A model generated the notes under the pieces. The model was given only the letters and a program-made list of their open reading frames with translations, did not search any database and had not been told where the DNA came from. Below are positions 26,421 to 35,802 of a stretch of 64,000 nucleotides of DNA, piece by piece. This DNA comes from Chryseobacterium viscerum (GTDB lineage: Bacteria > Bacteroidota > Bacteroidia > Flavobacteriales > Weeksellaceae). The stretch spans positions 2,480,001-2,544,000 of the forward strand of contig NZ_JAPDFT010000001.1 of NCBI RefSeq assembly GCF_025949665.1, in the 5' to 3' direction. Both the position numbers and the translations under genes were made by a program. The first letter of the stretch is position 1; each line of letters opens with the position of its first letter.

Positions 26421-26445
26421 ACGGGGAGCCTGCTGAGCTTCCCGT
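26421..26445. terminator. Terminator between convergent lipoprotein and nat genes
   Basis: The stem ACGGGGAGC / GCTTCCCGT has one G-U pair, an A-run on the left and a T-rich stretch on the right. It could therefore end transcripts from both sides. Confidence 0.8.
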
Positions 26446-26478
26446 TTGTATTTTATAGCAAGACTGTATTTGAAGGTA

Positions 26479-27279
26479 TCAGTTTCCAGGTTTTGATTTC
26501 AATATTTCTACTGCATTTTCTTTCAGTCCGAAAGTATTCTTCAGCATGTCAAACAACTCTTCATTATTAGTAATCAAAACAGATTCTTTTCCGCCATTTT
26601 CATATCTTATATTCAGTGTATTTTGACTGAAAGTATACCGGGCTTCTTCATCTACTTTAGAAAGCACCAGATTTTTCTTAAAATTGGATTCTGGATATGT
26701 AGACAAATACCAGTTGGAAATTTCAAGGTCTACATGTTCTACCACCTCTAATGTAAAACGATAAATTGGCAGCCATTTTTCTTTCCAGATCCAAAGAAAA
26801 TATACTCCTTCTTTTTGTGAAATCTTAAAGAGTCCGTTGGGTGTTTGCTGCGGTTCTTGGTTATTCAACAATAAAGGTGCGGTAAGTGTAGTCGTTCCAA
26901 AACCGCAATCTACTAGATATTTTTGTCCTTCTACATCGACAATCAGCATCAAGTGACTTTTAGCAGCACTGCTGTTTTCTTCTCTTTTCCACACTACCCT
27001 CCCCAATTGTAATTCAACATGAAATCCCAATCTGGAAAGTACTTCCCTTAAAAGTAAATTCTGTTCATAGCAATACCCGCCTCTCAATTCTGTAACCAGT
27101 TTTTTAAAAACATCATCCAGATCCAGAGAAGGTACTGTTCCTGTATAAGGGTCGATATTCTCAAAAGGAATGTGTTTGGGATGAAGCCGATGTATTGTTT
27201 TCAATACCTCCATGCTCATTTCCGGAGTTCCGGAGAAATGAATTCGTTCGAAATACTTTTCCAGGTTAAATGTATTCAT
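26479..27279 (-). CDS. nat: Arylamine N-acetyltransferase
   Basis: NAT enzymes transfer acetyl from acetyl-CoA to arylamines or hydrazines. The catalytic triad is visible at C70 (RGGYCYEQN), H109 (AKSHLMLIV) and D124 (YLVDCGFG), spaced as in known family members. The length is 266 residues, near the usual ~275. The N-terminal HPKHIPFENID block is conserved. It is encoded alone, 97 bases upstream of the MFS exporter end and in the same direction. The shared context hints at xenobiotic handling. Confidence 0.92.
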   Translation of the reverse strand: MNTFNLEKYFERIHFSGTPEMSMEVLKTIHRLHPKHIPFENIDPYTGTVPSLDLDDVFKKLVTELRGGYCYEQNLLLREVLSRLGFHVELQLGRVVWKREENSSAAKSHLMLIVDVEGQKYLVDCGFGTTTLTAPLLLNNQEPQQTPNGLFKISQKEGVYFLWIWKEKWLPIYRFTLEVVEHVDLEISNWYLSTYPESNFKKNLVLSKVDEEARYTFSQNTLNIRYENGGKESVLITNNEELFDMLKNTFGLKENAVEILKSKPGN

Positions 27280-27376
27280 AATTTGTTTTTTGTTTTAAAA
27301 AGCAGAAAAACTACTACTGTAAAATTATTGAATAGATTGAACCCGGAACGGCATATATGTTCGGAATAGAACAAAT

Positions 27377-28636
27377 CTATTGTTTCCGAAAATCTTTTTC
27401 TGAAGTTACATCAGCTAAATTTTTATTTTTTTTCTGAAAAGCAGAATAGGTAATCACTACACTGACAGCCATTAAAATAAATGCTAAAAAGAAAGGTGCA
27501 CCGGAAAACTTAAATGGCGCTTCATCATGTGTGAAAAAGTAAAATAAATTCGTCATCATTGGAGGTCCAATAATAGATGTTGCACTCATTAAACTCGTTA
27601 ATGCTCCCTGAAGTTCACCCTGCTCATTGGAAGGCACACTTTTCGTGATGACAGACTGTAAAGCCGGGCCGCAGATTCCACCTAAACAATAGGGAACCAA
27701 AAACACAAACATCATCCATCCTTCAGAGGCAAAAGCAAACAGCAACATTCCTACTGCATAGAAAGCCAACCCATAATAAATACTTTTCTGCTCACCAAGC
27801 CTTGGGGTAGTCCATCTGATAAGCCCACCTTGCACAAGACCAACCAGTAATCCTACTACCCCTAATGAAATCCCCACCATTCTTTCTGTCCAGTTGAACT
27901 TATACATCGTAAAGAAGCTCCAGTTACTCTGTACAGCATGTCCTGCAATATAAATCAATATTAAGGAAAGGATAAGTCCGGAAATTTCAGGGTGTTTACC
28001 TAAAAATTTAAATGAACCTATAGGGTTAGCACGTTTCCAGTCAAACGCTCTTCTTTTATCTTTATCCAAACTTTCAGGAAGAATGAAATATCCATACAGG
28101 AAGTTAAGCAGACATAAGCCCGCAGCTGCATAGAAAGGAACTCTGGCACCATAATGGCCAAGTACCCCACCCAGGACCGGACCTATAATAAATCCGAGCC
28201 CAAAAGCAGCTCCTATCAGTCCAAAATTCTTGGCTCTGTCTTCATCAGTGGAAATATCTGCAATATAGGCACTGGCAGTGGTGACACTTGCGCCCGTTAT
28301 CCCGGCAATAATTCTTCCCAGAAACAGCCACCAGATTGTAGGAGCCAGTGCAAGAAAAATATAATCCACGGCAAATCCGAAAAGAGAGATCAGGATTATA
28401 GGTCTGCGCCCATATTTATCACTCAGGTTTCCAACAAGCGGAGAAAATATAAATTGTGTAAATGCATAGGCAAATCCAAGCCAGCCACCATATTTTGCAG
28501 CCTCACTAATATCTGCGTGAATGAGTTCCTCAATTAATTTGGGAACAACGGGAATGATGATTCCCCATCCCGTAATATCTATCAGTAAAGTAATAAATAT
28601 GAAGCCTATAGCCGCTTTTTTCTTTGAATTTTCCAT
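27377..28636 (-). CDS. TetA-like MFS drug exporter
   Basis: This 419-residue, 12-TM major facilitator of the DHA1/TCR-Tet type has [14 protein letters not shown] in the TM2-3 loop (motif A). It also has the motif C-like [16 protein letters not shown] in TM5. It would export a drug or metabolite in exchange for protons. The substrate is unknown, and tetracycline resistance should not be assumed. A TAATTTTG -7-like box is present on the minus strand at 28644-28651, just before the start. Confidence 0.85.
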   Translation of the reverse strand: MENSKKKAAIGFIFITLLIDITGWGIIIPVVPKLIEELIHADISEAAKYGGWLGFAYAFTQFIFSPLVGNLSDKYGRRPIILISLFGFAVDYIFLALAPTIWWLFLGRIIAGITGASVTTASAYIADISTDEDRAKNFGLIGAAFGLGFIIGPVLGGVLGHYGARVPFYAAAGLCLLNFLYGYFILPESLDKDKRRAFDWKRANPIGSFKFLGKHPEISGLILSLILIYIAGHAVQSNWSFFTMYKFNWTERMVGISLGVVGLLVGLVQGGLIRWTTPRLGEQKSIYYGLAFYAVGMLLFAFASEGWMMFVFLVPYCLGGICGPALQSVITKSVPSNEQGELQGALTSLMSATSIIGPPMMTNLFYFFTHDEAPFKFSGAPFFLAFILMAVSVVITYSAFQKKNKNLADVTSEKDFRKQ

Positions 28637-28744
28637 GATGGTGCAAAATTAATCAAATCTGGAAAATAATGATTCTAAATTATAGCGTATTAAATAAGCA
28701 TAATATGAAATAGTAAAATAAAATGCACAACATACATAAAAAAA

Positions 28745-28772
28745 CCTGCTTCAGACTTATTGTTGAAACAGG
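28745..28772 (-). terminator. Terminator after the secreted-protein gene pair
   Basis: On the minus strand a 9-bp stem with one mismatch (CCTGTTTCA / TGAAGCAGG) is followed by a T-run (the A-run at 28738-28744 on the plus strand). It lies about 30 bases past the stop at 28801. Confidence 0.75.
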
Positions 28773-28800
28773 CTCTCATAATTAATTAGAAATCATTTTG

Positions 28801-30072
28801 CTAATTGCTATTCAGCTTTGTATAAAGCACTCTGTTGGTGATAATACATTTGATCAGGCAGCTTTGTTTTAAAGTCACTTTAACCACATTACCATACAGA
28901 TAGGCCGTTGTATTCCCATTCAGTACAGATCTCACGCCTCTTCGGTAATAAGTAGTTTGTGTAACTGGTGGTGCATCATAAGCAGCAGATGTTGCATTGG
29001 TAATATTTGTAAAAGTTACATTATCCACCGAGCTTTGCCATTGATATTCTGCTGAACCGCTTACCTGCGCAGCCGTAGTCTGGGTGAACGCAGCCGGATC
29101 ATTACTGACGTCCATACATAAGGTCTGATCCGCGGCAATAGCTCCAGGGTCATTTACAGAGTTTACAAAAAGTCTTCCTACGGTAGAAATTGCCTGGAAA
29201 GAACATGTATGGAAGCTGGAATTGGCTACTACACGGTATTGATTATTATTAAATCCTACAGGAACGTTGCTGATAGTAAGAGTGGATGAAGTAACGTTAC
29301 TGTAGTTGGTACCATTCGTCAGATTAGTCCACGTACTTCCGTTAAGAACCTGCCACTGGTAAGTAATATTATCCGGAGTTTCATCTGTAGGAGTATTATT
29401 GATCACTGCAGTCATTGTTGTTGATCCACCGACGGCCACAGTTTTATCAGAAGGTTGAGACAGATAAGTCATAGGAGCAAGATAATACTCTGAAAGAATG
29501 TTATACACTCTCATCTGGCTGAATGAGAATCCGACCCCTATAGCTTCTCCAAAATCCAGCCTTATTTCATCCCATGCTGCCGTGGGAATTACTTTAATGA
29601 TCCGGCGCCCCTGATTATCACCAAAATCAAAGAAGAAATGTCCATTGATACCTGTACGATAGATTTCCTGTCCATTATTGTAGAACACAAAATTTCCCCC
29701 ATTAAAACTAGGATTAAAATTGAAACCATCTGAAGCAAAATCAATATACACAGGTTTATTAGCCTGAAAATCTGATCCATTGGTTCCTACGCCTACGTAC
29801 ATACTACAGAAAAGACCAGCACCTGTACCCGGCTTTAAAGAGGCGAATGAATTGACATCAGTATCAGTCATATTGTTAGGATTAGCGGCTTCTTTTCCCA
29901 ATCTGAAACAAAGAATACCACCATCACTTGAACTGGATGTATTTGTATCCAATAGCCTTCCGCATCCCCCGTTGGGAAGTGTTACCATCTCTTGAGCTGT
30001 CATTTTACCGGATGCAAAAAGACAAAATGCTATAAGCATATATCGTAATATTGAATTTGTTTTCATCATCAA
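28801..30072 (-). CDS. Secreted protein with Ig-like repeats
   Basis: This 423-residue protein has a signal peptide (to about residue 27, GKMTAQE). An N-terminal domain of about 200 residues is rich in Gly/Phe/Asn. Two Ig-like modules follow: the first around TYQWQVLNGSTWTNLTNG, the second around AEYQWQSSVDNVTFTNITNA ending YYRRGVRS. YQWQ...YYRR modules are typical of adhesin-like flavobacterial surface proteins. A short tail with two cysteines (SCLIKCIITNR) ends the protein, and it is not a canonical T9SS domain. It is probably co-transcribed with the preceding gene (75-base gap). The start could be any of the first three adjacent Met codons. Confidence 0.75.
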   Translation of the reverse strand: MMMKTNSILRYMLIAFCLFASGKMTAQEMVTLPNGGCGRLLDTNTSSSSDGGILCFRLGKEAANPNNMTDTDVNSFASLKPGTGAGLFCSMYVGVGTNGSDFQANKPVYIDFASDGFNFNPSFNGGNFVFYNNGQEIYRTGINGHFFFDFGDNQGRRIIKVIPTAAWDEIRLDFGEAIGVGFSFSQMRVYNILSEYYLAPMTYLSQPSDKTVAVGGSTTMTAVINNTPTDETPDNITYQWQVLNGSTWTNLTNGTNYSNVTSSTLTISNVPVGFNNNQYRVVANSSFHTCSFQAISTVGRLFVNSVNDPGAIAADQTLCMDVSNDPAAFTQTTAAQVSGSAEYQWQSSVDNVTFTNITNATSAAYDAPPVTQTTYYRRGVRSVLNGNTTAYLYGNVVKVTLKQSCLIKCIITNRVLYTKLNSN

Positions 30073-30147
30073 TAATTTTTAAATTAATTATACACAGGAT
30101 ATTCATCCCTGAACAAGGATGATCATAATGGCTGTATGCCTCTTAAA

Positions 30148-30720
30148 TTATTTGATTACAAATACAATATTTACGAAAGAACAGGCAGTAGCCGATCCTA
30201 TTACATCATAGCGAAGTATACCATTGGCATCAATGCTTACATTGCTTAAAACCGTACTGTCAAAATCAGTCACGTAATAATACAGATCCGATGCATTTGC
30301 AAAGAAAGGGATTCCACCCGGTGCTCCCGTACTGGAAACTTTTGGGGTAGAAAACTGAGCCTTATAAAGCTGGAATAAGTCTTTTGTTCTTCCTGTACCT
30401 AACGTAGAAGTATCTATACTGATGGAAGGCATGTAAAAGAATTTAACAATATTCCCGCTGATCGGGATCCAGTTTGGACTGGCAGGTGTCCCGACATTCT
30501 GTGTCAAGGCCTGTCTTTTGAGATCATAAACCAGCAAACCATTAGCTGGAGTAGCTATTGTTGTGAGATCGGAAATCCTAGGGATCAATACACCTTTATT
30601 GGTACCGGTAACATCTAGTGCAGAACTTTTGTCAGGGTTTGAGGTACTAATGCCTACCTGCGCGTAAAGGAAACTGGCAACACATAATGCTGCAGCAACG
30701 AATAATTTTTCGACTTTCAT
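30148..30720 (-). CDS. Secreted protein of unknown function, VGISTSNP type
   Basis: The protein has 190 residues from the ATG at 30720. The upstream Met at 30759 is rejected because the signal peptide MKVEKLFVAAALCVASFLYA begins at the inner one. The mature N-terminus QVGISTSNPDKSSALDV with KGVLIPRISD is a pattern seen in many large surface proteins of Flavobacteriia, where it begins the exported part. The rest has no recognised domain. It is encoded upstream of the Ig-like protein, and the two probably work together at the cell surface. Confidence 0.75.
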   Translation of the reverse strand: MKVEKLFVAAALCVASFLYAQVGISTSNPDKSSALDVTGTNKGVLIPRISDLTTIATPANGLLVYDLKRQALTQNVGTPASPNWIPISGNIVKFFYMPSISIDTSTLGTGRTKDLFQLYKAQFSTPKVSSTGAPGGIPFFANASDLYYYVTDFDSTVLSNVSIDANGILRYDVIGSATACSFVNIVFVIK

Positions 30721-31118
30721 TTTTGTTTTGTTTTCAGTAAATATAAAATAATTTACCACATAAAACTCTTATTTTTTAATAATTTTTAACCAAAACAATT
30801 ATTTTGTTAGAAACTCACAAAAATCCTTTATTATTCAATGATTACACGCAAATAAATTAATCTCTTAAATTTGACTTATTATACATAACTCCACTTTACA
30901 TTAATTTATAAAAAATTAAATTCATAAAAATAATCATGAAAATCAAATTACAAAAACACAAATAAATAATTACTCATATAAAAAAAATAAAATAATCACA
31001 AATTCAATAAAAAATCATTCATTTACTATTAAAATATACAAAATAGCATATAGAGATGTATTATTTGCCATTAAAAGATAAGTTCTTCAAAACGTAGAAA
31101 CATCTGGAAGGATAAAAA
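30721..31118. other. Very AT-rich intergenic region
   Basis: There are no credible frames. The stretch between about 30770 and 31070 is dominated by A/T with many short runs. It should hold the promoter of the leftward secreted-protein pair, but I could not pick a convincing box. Confidence 0.5.
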
Positions 31119-31146
31119 AAAGACCGTTTCTTTCGAAACGGTCTTT
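31119..31146 (-). terminator. Terminator of secDF
   Basis: A perfect 12-bp stem (AAAGACCGTTTC / GAAACGGTCTTT) with a 4-base loop lies just beyond the secDF stop, followed by a T-run on the minus strand. Confidence 0.9.
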
Positions 31147-31167
31147 ACTAATTTATTGTAGTTTGTA

Positions 31168-34077
31168 TTACTTTGAAGCAAGTTCTTCTTTTGTAGAAGT
31201 GGTTTTTCCATGTACCTCTTCTTCTTTTCCTGTTTTAAGGAAGTCATAAGCAATTGCAGACGCAATAAAGATAGATGAATATGTACCGAATCCAATACCA
31301 ATTAACATAGCAAACATAAATCCTCTCAGGTTATCACCACCGAAAATGAAAATCGCAAGGATAACAAGAATCGTTGTAAATGAGGTGTTGAATGTTCTAC
31401 CCAATGTACTTGAGATAGAGTCATCAAACAGACCAGCTAATGTTAAAGATTTTTTCTCTCTCAGATATTCTCTAATTCTGTCGAAGATAATTACTGTATC
31501 ATTGATTGAGTAACCTAATACAGTAAGGATTGCAGCAACGAAATCCTGATTGATCTCCATGTTGAATGGCATAAACTTATGAAGTAATGAATAAGCTCCC
31601 AAAATGATAACAGCATCGTGGAATAACGCTGCAACAGCACCAAGAGAGAACTGCCATTTTCTAAATCTTACAAGGATATAGATGAAAATACCTGCTAATG
31701 CTGCAACCACAGCAAGAATACCGTGAGTCTTGATATCGTCTGCAACAGTAGGTCCTACTTTCTCGGAAGAAATAATTCCTGAATGGTCTTTATCTGCAGA
31801 TTTGAAATCTTTTAACGTCATGTTTGCAGGTAAGCTGGATTTTAATCCCTCATACAACTTCTGCTCAACAGTTTGGTCAGCTTTCAGAGATTCATCCTCG
31901 ATAAGGTAATCTGTAGAAATCTTAAGCTGCTTGTCGTTACCGAAAGTTTTAGCCTCTACAGAAGAGTTTTTACCATCCTCAGTCTGGAACATTTTCACCA
32001 ATTTAGCCTCAACATCTTCCGCATTTACAGCCTTATCAAATCTTACCACATAGTTTCTACCTCCTGTAAAGTCGATACCATATTTGAATCCGTGGATTGC
32101 AATAGATGCGATACAAACAACAGTTAAAATACCGGAAATGATGTAAGCATATTTTCTTTTTCCAATAAAATCAATCCAAGTATTTCTGAAAAGATTTTTG
32201 GTAGCACCTGTCCAAACAGAAAGGTGTTTTCCTTTATTCAATCTAGAGAAAATCATTACTCTTGAAATCAATACTGAAGTAAAGAATGTCATCAAGATAC
32301 CGATTCCTAATGTTAATGCAAAACCTTTGATTGGCCCTGTTCCAAAAAGGAATAGCACACCTGCCGTTAATAATGTCGTTAAGTGACCATCAACAATTGC
32401 ATTTAATGCATGTTTGAAACCGTCTTTGTATGCTTCAAGAATACTTTTTCCTGCGAAAAGTTCTTCTTTAGTTCTTTCATAGATAATTACGTTCGTATCT
32501 ACCGCCATGGCCATTGTAAGTACAATACCTGCGATACCAGGAAGCGTAAGTGTAGCATCCACGGAATCCATAATTCCGAAAATGTAGAATAAGTTGATTA
32601 TCATTGCAATTACCGCATATACACCAGCTCCACCATAGTAGAAAATGATATAAGCAATAATTACTAAGAATGCGATACCAAATGACAAAACACCAGCATC
32701 AATAGACTCTTGTCCTAATGAAGGACCTACAACCGTAGCCTGAACTACTTTTGCACCTGCAGGCAATTTACCTGCTCCTAAAACGTCTACCAATTCTTTA
32801 GCCTCTTCCTGAGAGAAGTTACCAGAGATCTGAGTTCTACCGTTCGGAATTGCATTTACAACGTTTGGTGCAGTATAAACTCTACCGTCAAGCGTTACAG
32901 CAACCGGCTTACCAACATTTTTCTCTGTTAATGTTTTCCAGTCTTTTGCCCCCTTAGAGTCCATCTGCATATCAACTACTACTCTGCTCAGCTCATCATA
33001 GCTGATGTTTGCAGTTTCTACGGCACCGTCTACCGGAGCTTTTTGGTTGATATTACCTCTGATTGCATACAATACTAAGCTTTCAGTATCTGTTGCTTCA
33101 GGTTTGTAACCCCACATAAACTGTGTATATTTAATGTTAGCCGGACGTAAAGACTGCCCTACTTTGCTGTTTAAAATTTTATTTACAACAGCAGTATCGG
33201 ATAATTTTACGTTAGCAACACCATTCGTTCTTAATTTGTCAAGCTGTAAAAGGCTCATGAAGTTCACATTCTTTGCCACTCCCATAGAATCTCCTTTTGC
33301 AGCAACCATAGTTGTCAAGGTCTGGAAATAAGGTGCAATCTCAGGAACCTGCTGTACTTCCCAGAACTGAAGTTTTGCAGAAGTCTGAAGCATTTTTTTC
33401 ACTTTATCGATGTCCTTCATACCAGGCATTTCTACAGAAATTCTAGCTGTTCCAGGTACTCTCTGAACGTTTGGCTGCACAGCACCCATTTTATCAATTC
33501 TCGTTCTGATTACCTCAAAAGCTGTTCCTACAGATGCATCAATTTTTCTTTTAACAATGCTTTTCACCTGCTCATCAGGAGTGTTGTACTTCACTTCAGT
33601 AAGTGTTGTATTTCCGAAAATTTCCGGATCTGCCAACTTAAGATTGGTACCTTTAGCTTTGTTAACTACATCGAACTGCTCGAAGAAATTATCGATGTAA
33701 GCTTTTGTAGAATTCTTCTGTGCTTCATCAGTTTTGTTTAAAGCCTCAATAAGAACAGGATTTGTAGAATAATTCGTTAAATCATTCACAAGGTCTCTCT
33801 GGTTGATCTCCAAAAGAACGTTGATCCCTCCTTTCAAGTCAAGACCAAGTTTCATTTCTTTGTCTTTGGCTTTAGTGTAATAAAGTTTTGTGAATCCTAA
33901 ATTCAAAGTATCCTTAGAAAGTCTTGCGATTTCTTTTTGATACTTCTCCGGATTGTCTCCTGCAATAGCAGTCGCCTGCTTTTCAATTTTGCTGGCGTAC
34001 CATGTTGGTAATAGCTCGTTTAAGCAAATCAACCCTAGTACAATAGCGACAATTGTAATAAGTCCTTTTCCTTGCAT
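31168..34077 (-). CDS. secDF: Fused protein translocase subunit SecDF
   Basis: This single 969-residue polypeptide joins SecD and SecF. The SecD half has TM1, a P1 head (LGLDLKGGINVLLEI), and a TM bundle with TLPGIAGIVLTMAMAVDTNVIIYER. The SecF half begins near residue 650 with FKYGIDFTGGRNYVVRF and ends with a second bundle containing VLGYSINDTVIIFDRIRE. It uses the proton gradient to pull exported proteins through SecYEG. The fusion is normal in Bacteroidota. A TATATTTG box on the minus strand (34107-34114) lies about 30 bases upstream and may be its promoter. Confidence 0.96.
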   Translation of the reverse strand: MQGKGLITIVAIVLGLICLNELLPTWYASKIEKQATAIAGDNPEKYQKEIARLSKDTLNLGFTKLYYTKAKDKEMKLGLDLKGGINVLLEINQRDLVNDLTNYSTNPVLIEALNKTDEAQKNSTKAYIDNFFEQFDVVNKAKGTNLKLADPEIFGNTTLTEVKYNTPDEQVKSIVKRKIDASVGTAFEVIRTRIDKMGAVQPNVQRVPGTARISVEMPGMKDIDKVKKMLQTSAKLQFWEVQQVPEIAPYFQTLTTMVAAKGDSMGVAKNVNFMSLLQLDKLRTNGVANVKLSDTAVVNKILNSKVGQSLRPANIKYTQFMWGYKPEATDTESLVLYAIRGNINQKAPVDGAVETANISYDELSRVVVDMQMDSKGAKDWKTLTEKNVGKPVAVTLDGRVYTAPNVVNAIPNGRTQISGNFSQEEAKELVDVLGAGKLPAGAKVVQATVVGPSLGQESIDAGVLSFGIAFLVIIAYIIFYYGGAGVYAVIAMIINLFYIFGIMDSVDATLTLPGIAGIVLTMAMAVDTNVIIYERTKEELFAGKSILEAYKDGFKHALNAIVDGHLTTLLTAGVLFLFGTGPIKGFALTLGIGILMTFFTSVLISRVMIFSRLNKGKHLSVWTGATKNLFRNTWIDFIGKRKYAYIISGILTVVCIASIAIHGFKYGIDFTGGRNYVVRFDKAVNAEDVEAKLVKMFQTEDGKNSSVEAKTFGNDKQLKISTDYLIEDESLKADQTVEQKLYEGLKSSLPANMTLKDFKSADKDHSGIISSEKVGPTVADDIKTHGILAVVAALAGIFIYILVRFRKWQFSLGAVAALFHDAVIILGAYSLLHKFMPFNMEINQDFVAAILTVLGYSINDTVIIFDRIREYLREKKSLTLAGLFDDSISSTLGRTFNTSFTTILVILAIFIFGGDNLRGFMFAMLIGIGFGTYSSIFIASAIAYDFLKTGKEEEVHGKTTSTKEELASK

Positions 34078-34106
34078 TTTGTTATAACTACGTTAAATTA
34101 AGTCGG

Positions 34107-34114
34107 CAAATATA
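34107..34114 (-). promoter_or_regulatory. Candidate -7 box of secDF
   Basis: TATATTTG on the minus strand matches TAnnTTTG and lies 29 bases upstream of the start. No TTTG -33 box is found at the usual distance, so the call is tentative. Confidence 0.4.
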
Positions 34115-34294
34115 ATGATTTTCTTGTATTTTATGAATTTTTAACAACAGAAATGGTTTATTTTCAGATATATTGGTATTCCGATTTCTATTTAAGATTT
34201 AACAATTTTTTCATAGTATCATAATGAAGTCTTCAAAATTCGATTGGTACAAAATTTTCATTCATTATATCAACACCTTAACTATCAAAATATT

Positions 34295-35659
34295 ATGAAA
34301 AAATTACTTTTTACCATGAGTATCTTTTCTTCCTTAATTGCTAATTCTCAAAGCATTAATTTGGAAGAATTTGCCACGGGACTCACCAGCCCGGTAGAGA
34401 TTACGAACGCCAATGACAGCCGGCTTTTTGTTGTTCAACAGAACGGAATTATAAAAATTATTCAACCCAACGGGACAATTAATACCACCTATTTTCTGGA
34501 TATCGGTTCAAAAATTATTTTTGGTGGAGAAAGAGGTCTTCTTGGACTTGCATTTCACCCACAATACTCTTCCAACGGGTATTTTTTTGTGTACTACAAC
34601 AATCCGGCGGGCAATATCATCGTTGCAAGATACAGTGTCAGCTCAACTGATTCTAATGTAGCTGATCCTGCTTCTGAAAAAATCCTTTTAAACATTCCCA
34701 AACCATTCGACAATCACAATGGAGGAAGCATTCATTTTGCTCCTGACGGAAAACTATGGATCATTACCGGAGACGGAGGAAGCGGCGGAGATCCGAATAA
34801 TAATGCCCAAAACAAAAATTCTTTGCTTGGAAAAATGCTGAGAATAGATGTAGATGCTACCGGCCCCTATAATATTCCACCCGATAATCCTTTTGCAGGA
34901 ACCACAGATGGTGCTGATGAAATATGGGCGTATGGCCTAAGAAATGCCTGGAAATTTTCCTTTGACCTGACTACAGGAAATGCGATGATTGCAGATGTAG
35001 GTCAGGGGGCGATAGAAGAAATCAATAAAATTCCTATTACACAAGCCGGCTTAAACTATGGATGGCGCTGCTATGAAGGAAACAACACGTACAATACAGC
35101 AGGATGTCCCGCACAGTCTACAATGACATTTCCCGTTGCGGTATATAATCATTCAGGTGGAAAATGCTCTATCACGGGTGGTTATGTTTACAGAGGAACT
35201 CAATATCCGTCACTTCAGGGAAAATATTTCTTTGCAGACTACTGTTCTACCCAGATCGGAATTCTGGATAGCAATAATACCATCACATGGACGAGTCCTT
35301 ATTCGGGAAATAATTTTTCTACTTTCGGGGAAGATTATCAGAAAGGGCTGTATGTGGCCGCTGTGAACAGTGGAAAAGTCTTTAAAATATCCACAGGAAC
35401 TTTAGGTACTCAGGAAAATACTCTAGGAACCATAAAAGTTTATCCTAATCCTGCTTCAAAAGAAATTTTCATTGATGGCGTTACAGATAAAAAAGCAATC
35501 CTGGAAATTATCAGTGCAGAAGGAAGAAAAGTACTGGAAGCAGACCAGATCTCTAATGAAAAAGGTATTAATATTTCAGGAATACCTGCCGGCGTTTACT
35601 ATATCAATCTGAAATCCGGAGAGATGAAGTCTTACAGTCAGAAATTAATTATCAAGTAG
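34295..35659 (+). CDS. Secreted PQQ-type sugar dehydrogenase with T9SS sorting domain
   Basis: The protein has 454 residues from the ATG at 34295, where a signal peptide begins (MKKLLFTMSIFSSLIANSQ). The inner domain is a six-blade propeller of the soluble aldose dehydrogenase (YliI/GDH-B) family: GERGLLGLAFHPQY, HNGGSIHFAPDGKLWI, DEIWAYGLRNAWKFSF. The last ~75 residues, starting VYPNPASKEIFIDGV and ending SYSQKLIIK, are a type A sorting domain for the type IX secretion system. The protein is therefore exported to the surface or medium. Oxidation of an aldose sugar is likely but the real substrate is unknown. The upstream in-frame Met at 34244 would put 17 residues before the signal peptide. 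Confidence 0.88.
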   Translation: MKKLLFTMSIFSSLIANSQSINLEEFATGLTSPVEITNANDSRLFVVQQNGIIKIIQPNGTINTTYFLDIGSKIIFGGERGLLGLAFHPQYSSNGYFFVYYNNPAGNIIVARYSVSSTDSNVADPASEKILLNIPKPFDNHNGGSIHFAPDGKLWIITGDGGSGGDPNNNAQNKNSLLGKMLRIDVDATGPYNIPPDNPFAGTTDGADEIWAYGLRNAWKFSFDLTTGNAMIADVGQGAIEEINKIPITQAGLNYGWRCYEGNNTYNTAGCPAQSTMTFPVAVYNHSGGKCSITGGYVYRGTQYPSLQGKYFFADYCSTQIGILDSNNTITWTSPYSGNNFSTFGEDYQKGLYVAAVNSGKVFKISTGTLGTQENTLGTIKVYPNPASKEIFIDGVTDKKAILEIISAEGRKVLEADQISNEKGINISGIPAGVYYINLKSGEMKSYSQKLIIK

Positions 35660-35662
35660 AAC

Positions 35663-35709
35663 GATTCTTAAACTACGTTTGTAAACTTTCAGTTTATGCT
35701 CAGTATGAC
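35663..35709. repeat. Dispersed palindromic repeat, family A, right-half copy
   Basis: GATTCTT, AAACTACGTTTGTAAACTTTCAG and CTCAGTATGAC align with the right half of the long copy at 22.6 kb. The left half is missing or too diverged. Confidence 0.6.
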
Positions 35710-35771
35710 AGTGATCGAACTACAAGTCGTAAGGGCAATAAAATACCTCAACTAAAATTTTAAAGCAATAA

Positions 35772-35799
35772 AAAAGCGGTTCAGATCTGAACCGCTTTT
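35772..35799. terminator. Bidirectional terminator
   Basis: A perfect 28-base palindrome (arm AAAAGCGGTTCAGA) lies between the convergent sugar dehydrogenase and hemN genes. The A and T runs at its ends let it serve both strands. Confidence 0.9.
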
Positions 35800-35802
35800 G
35801 TT

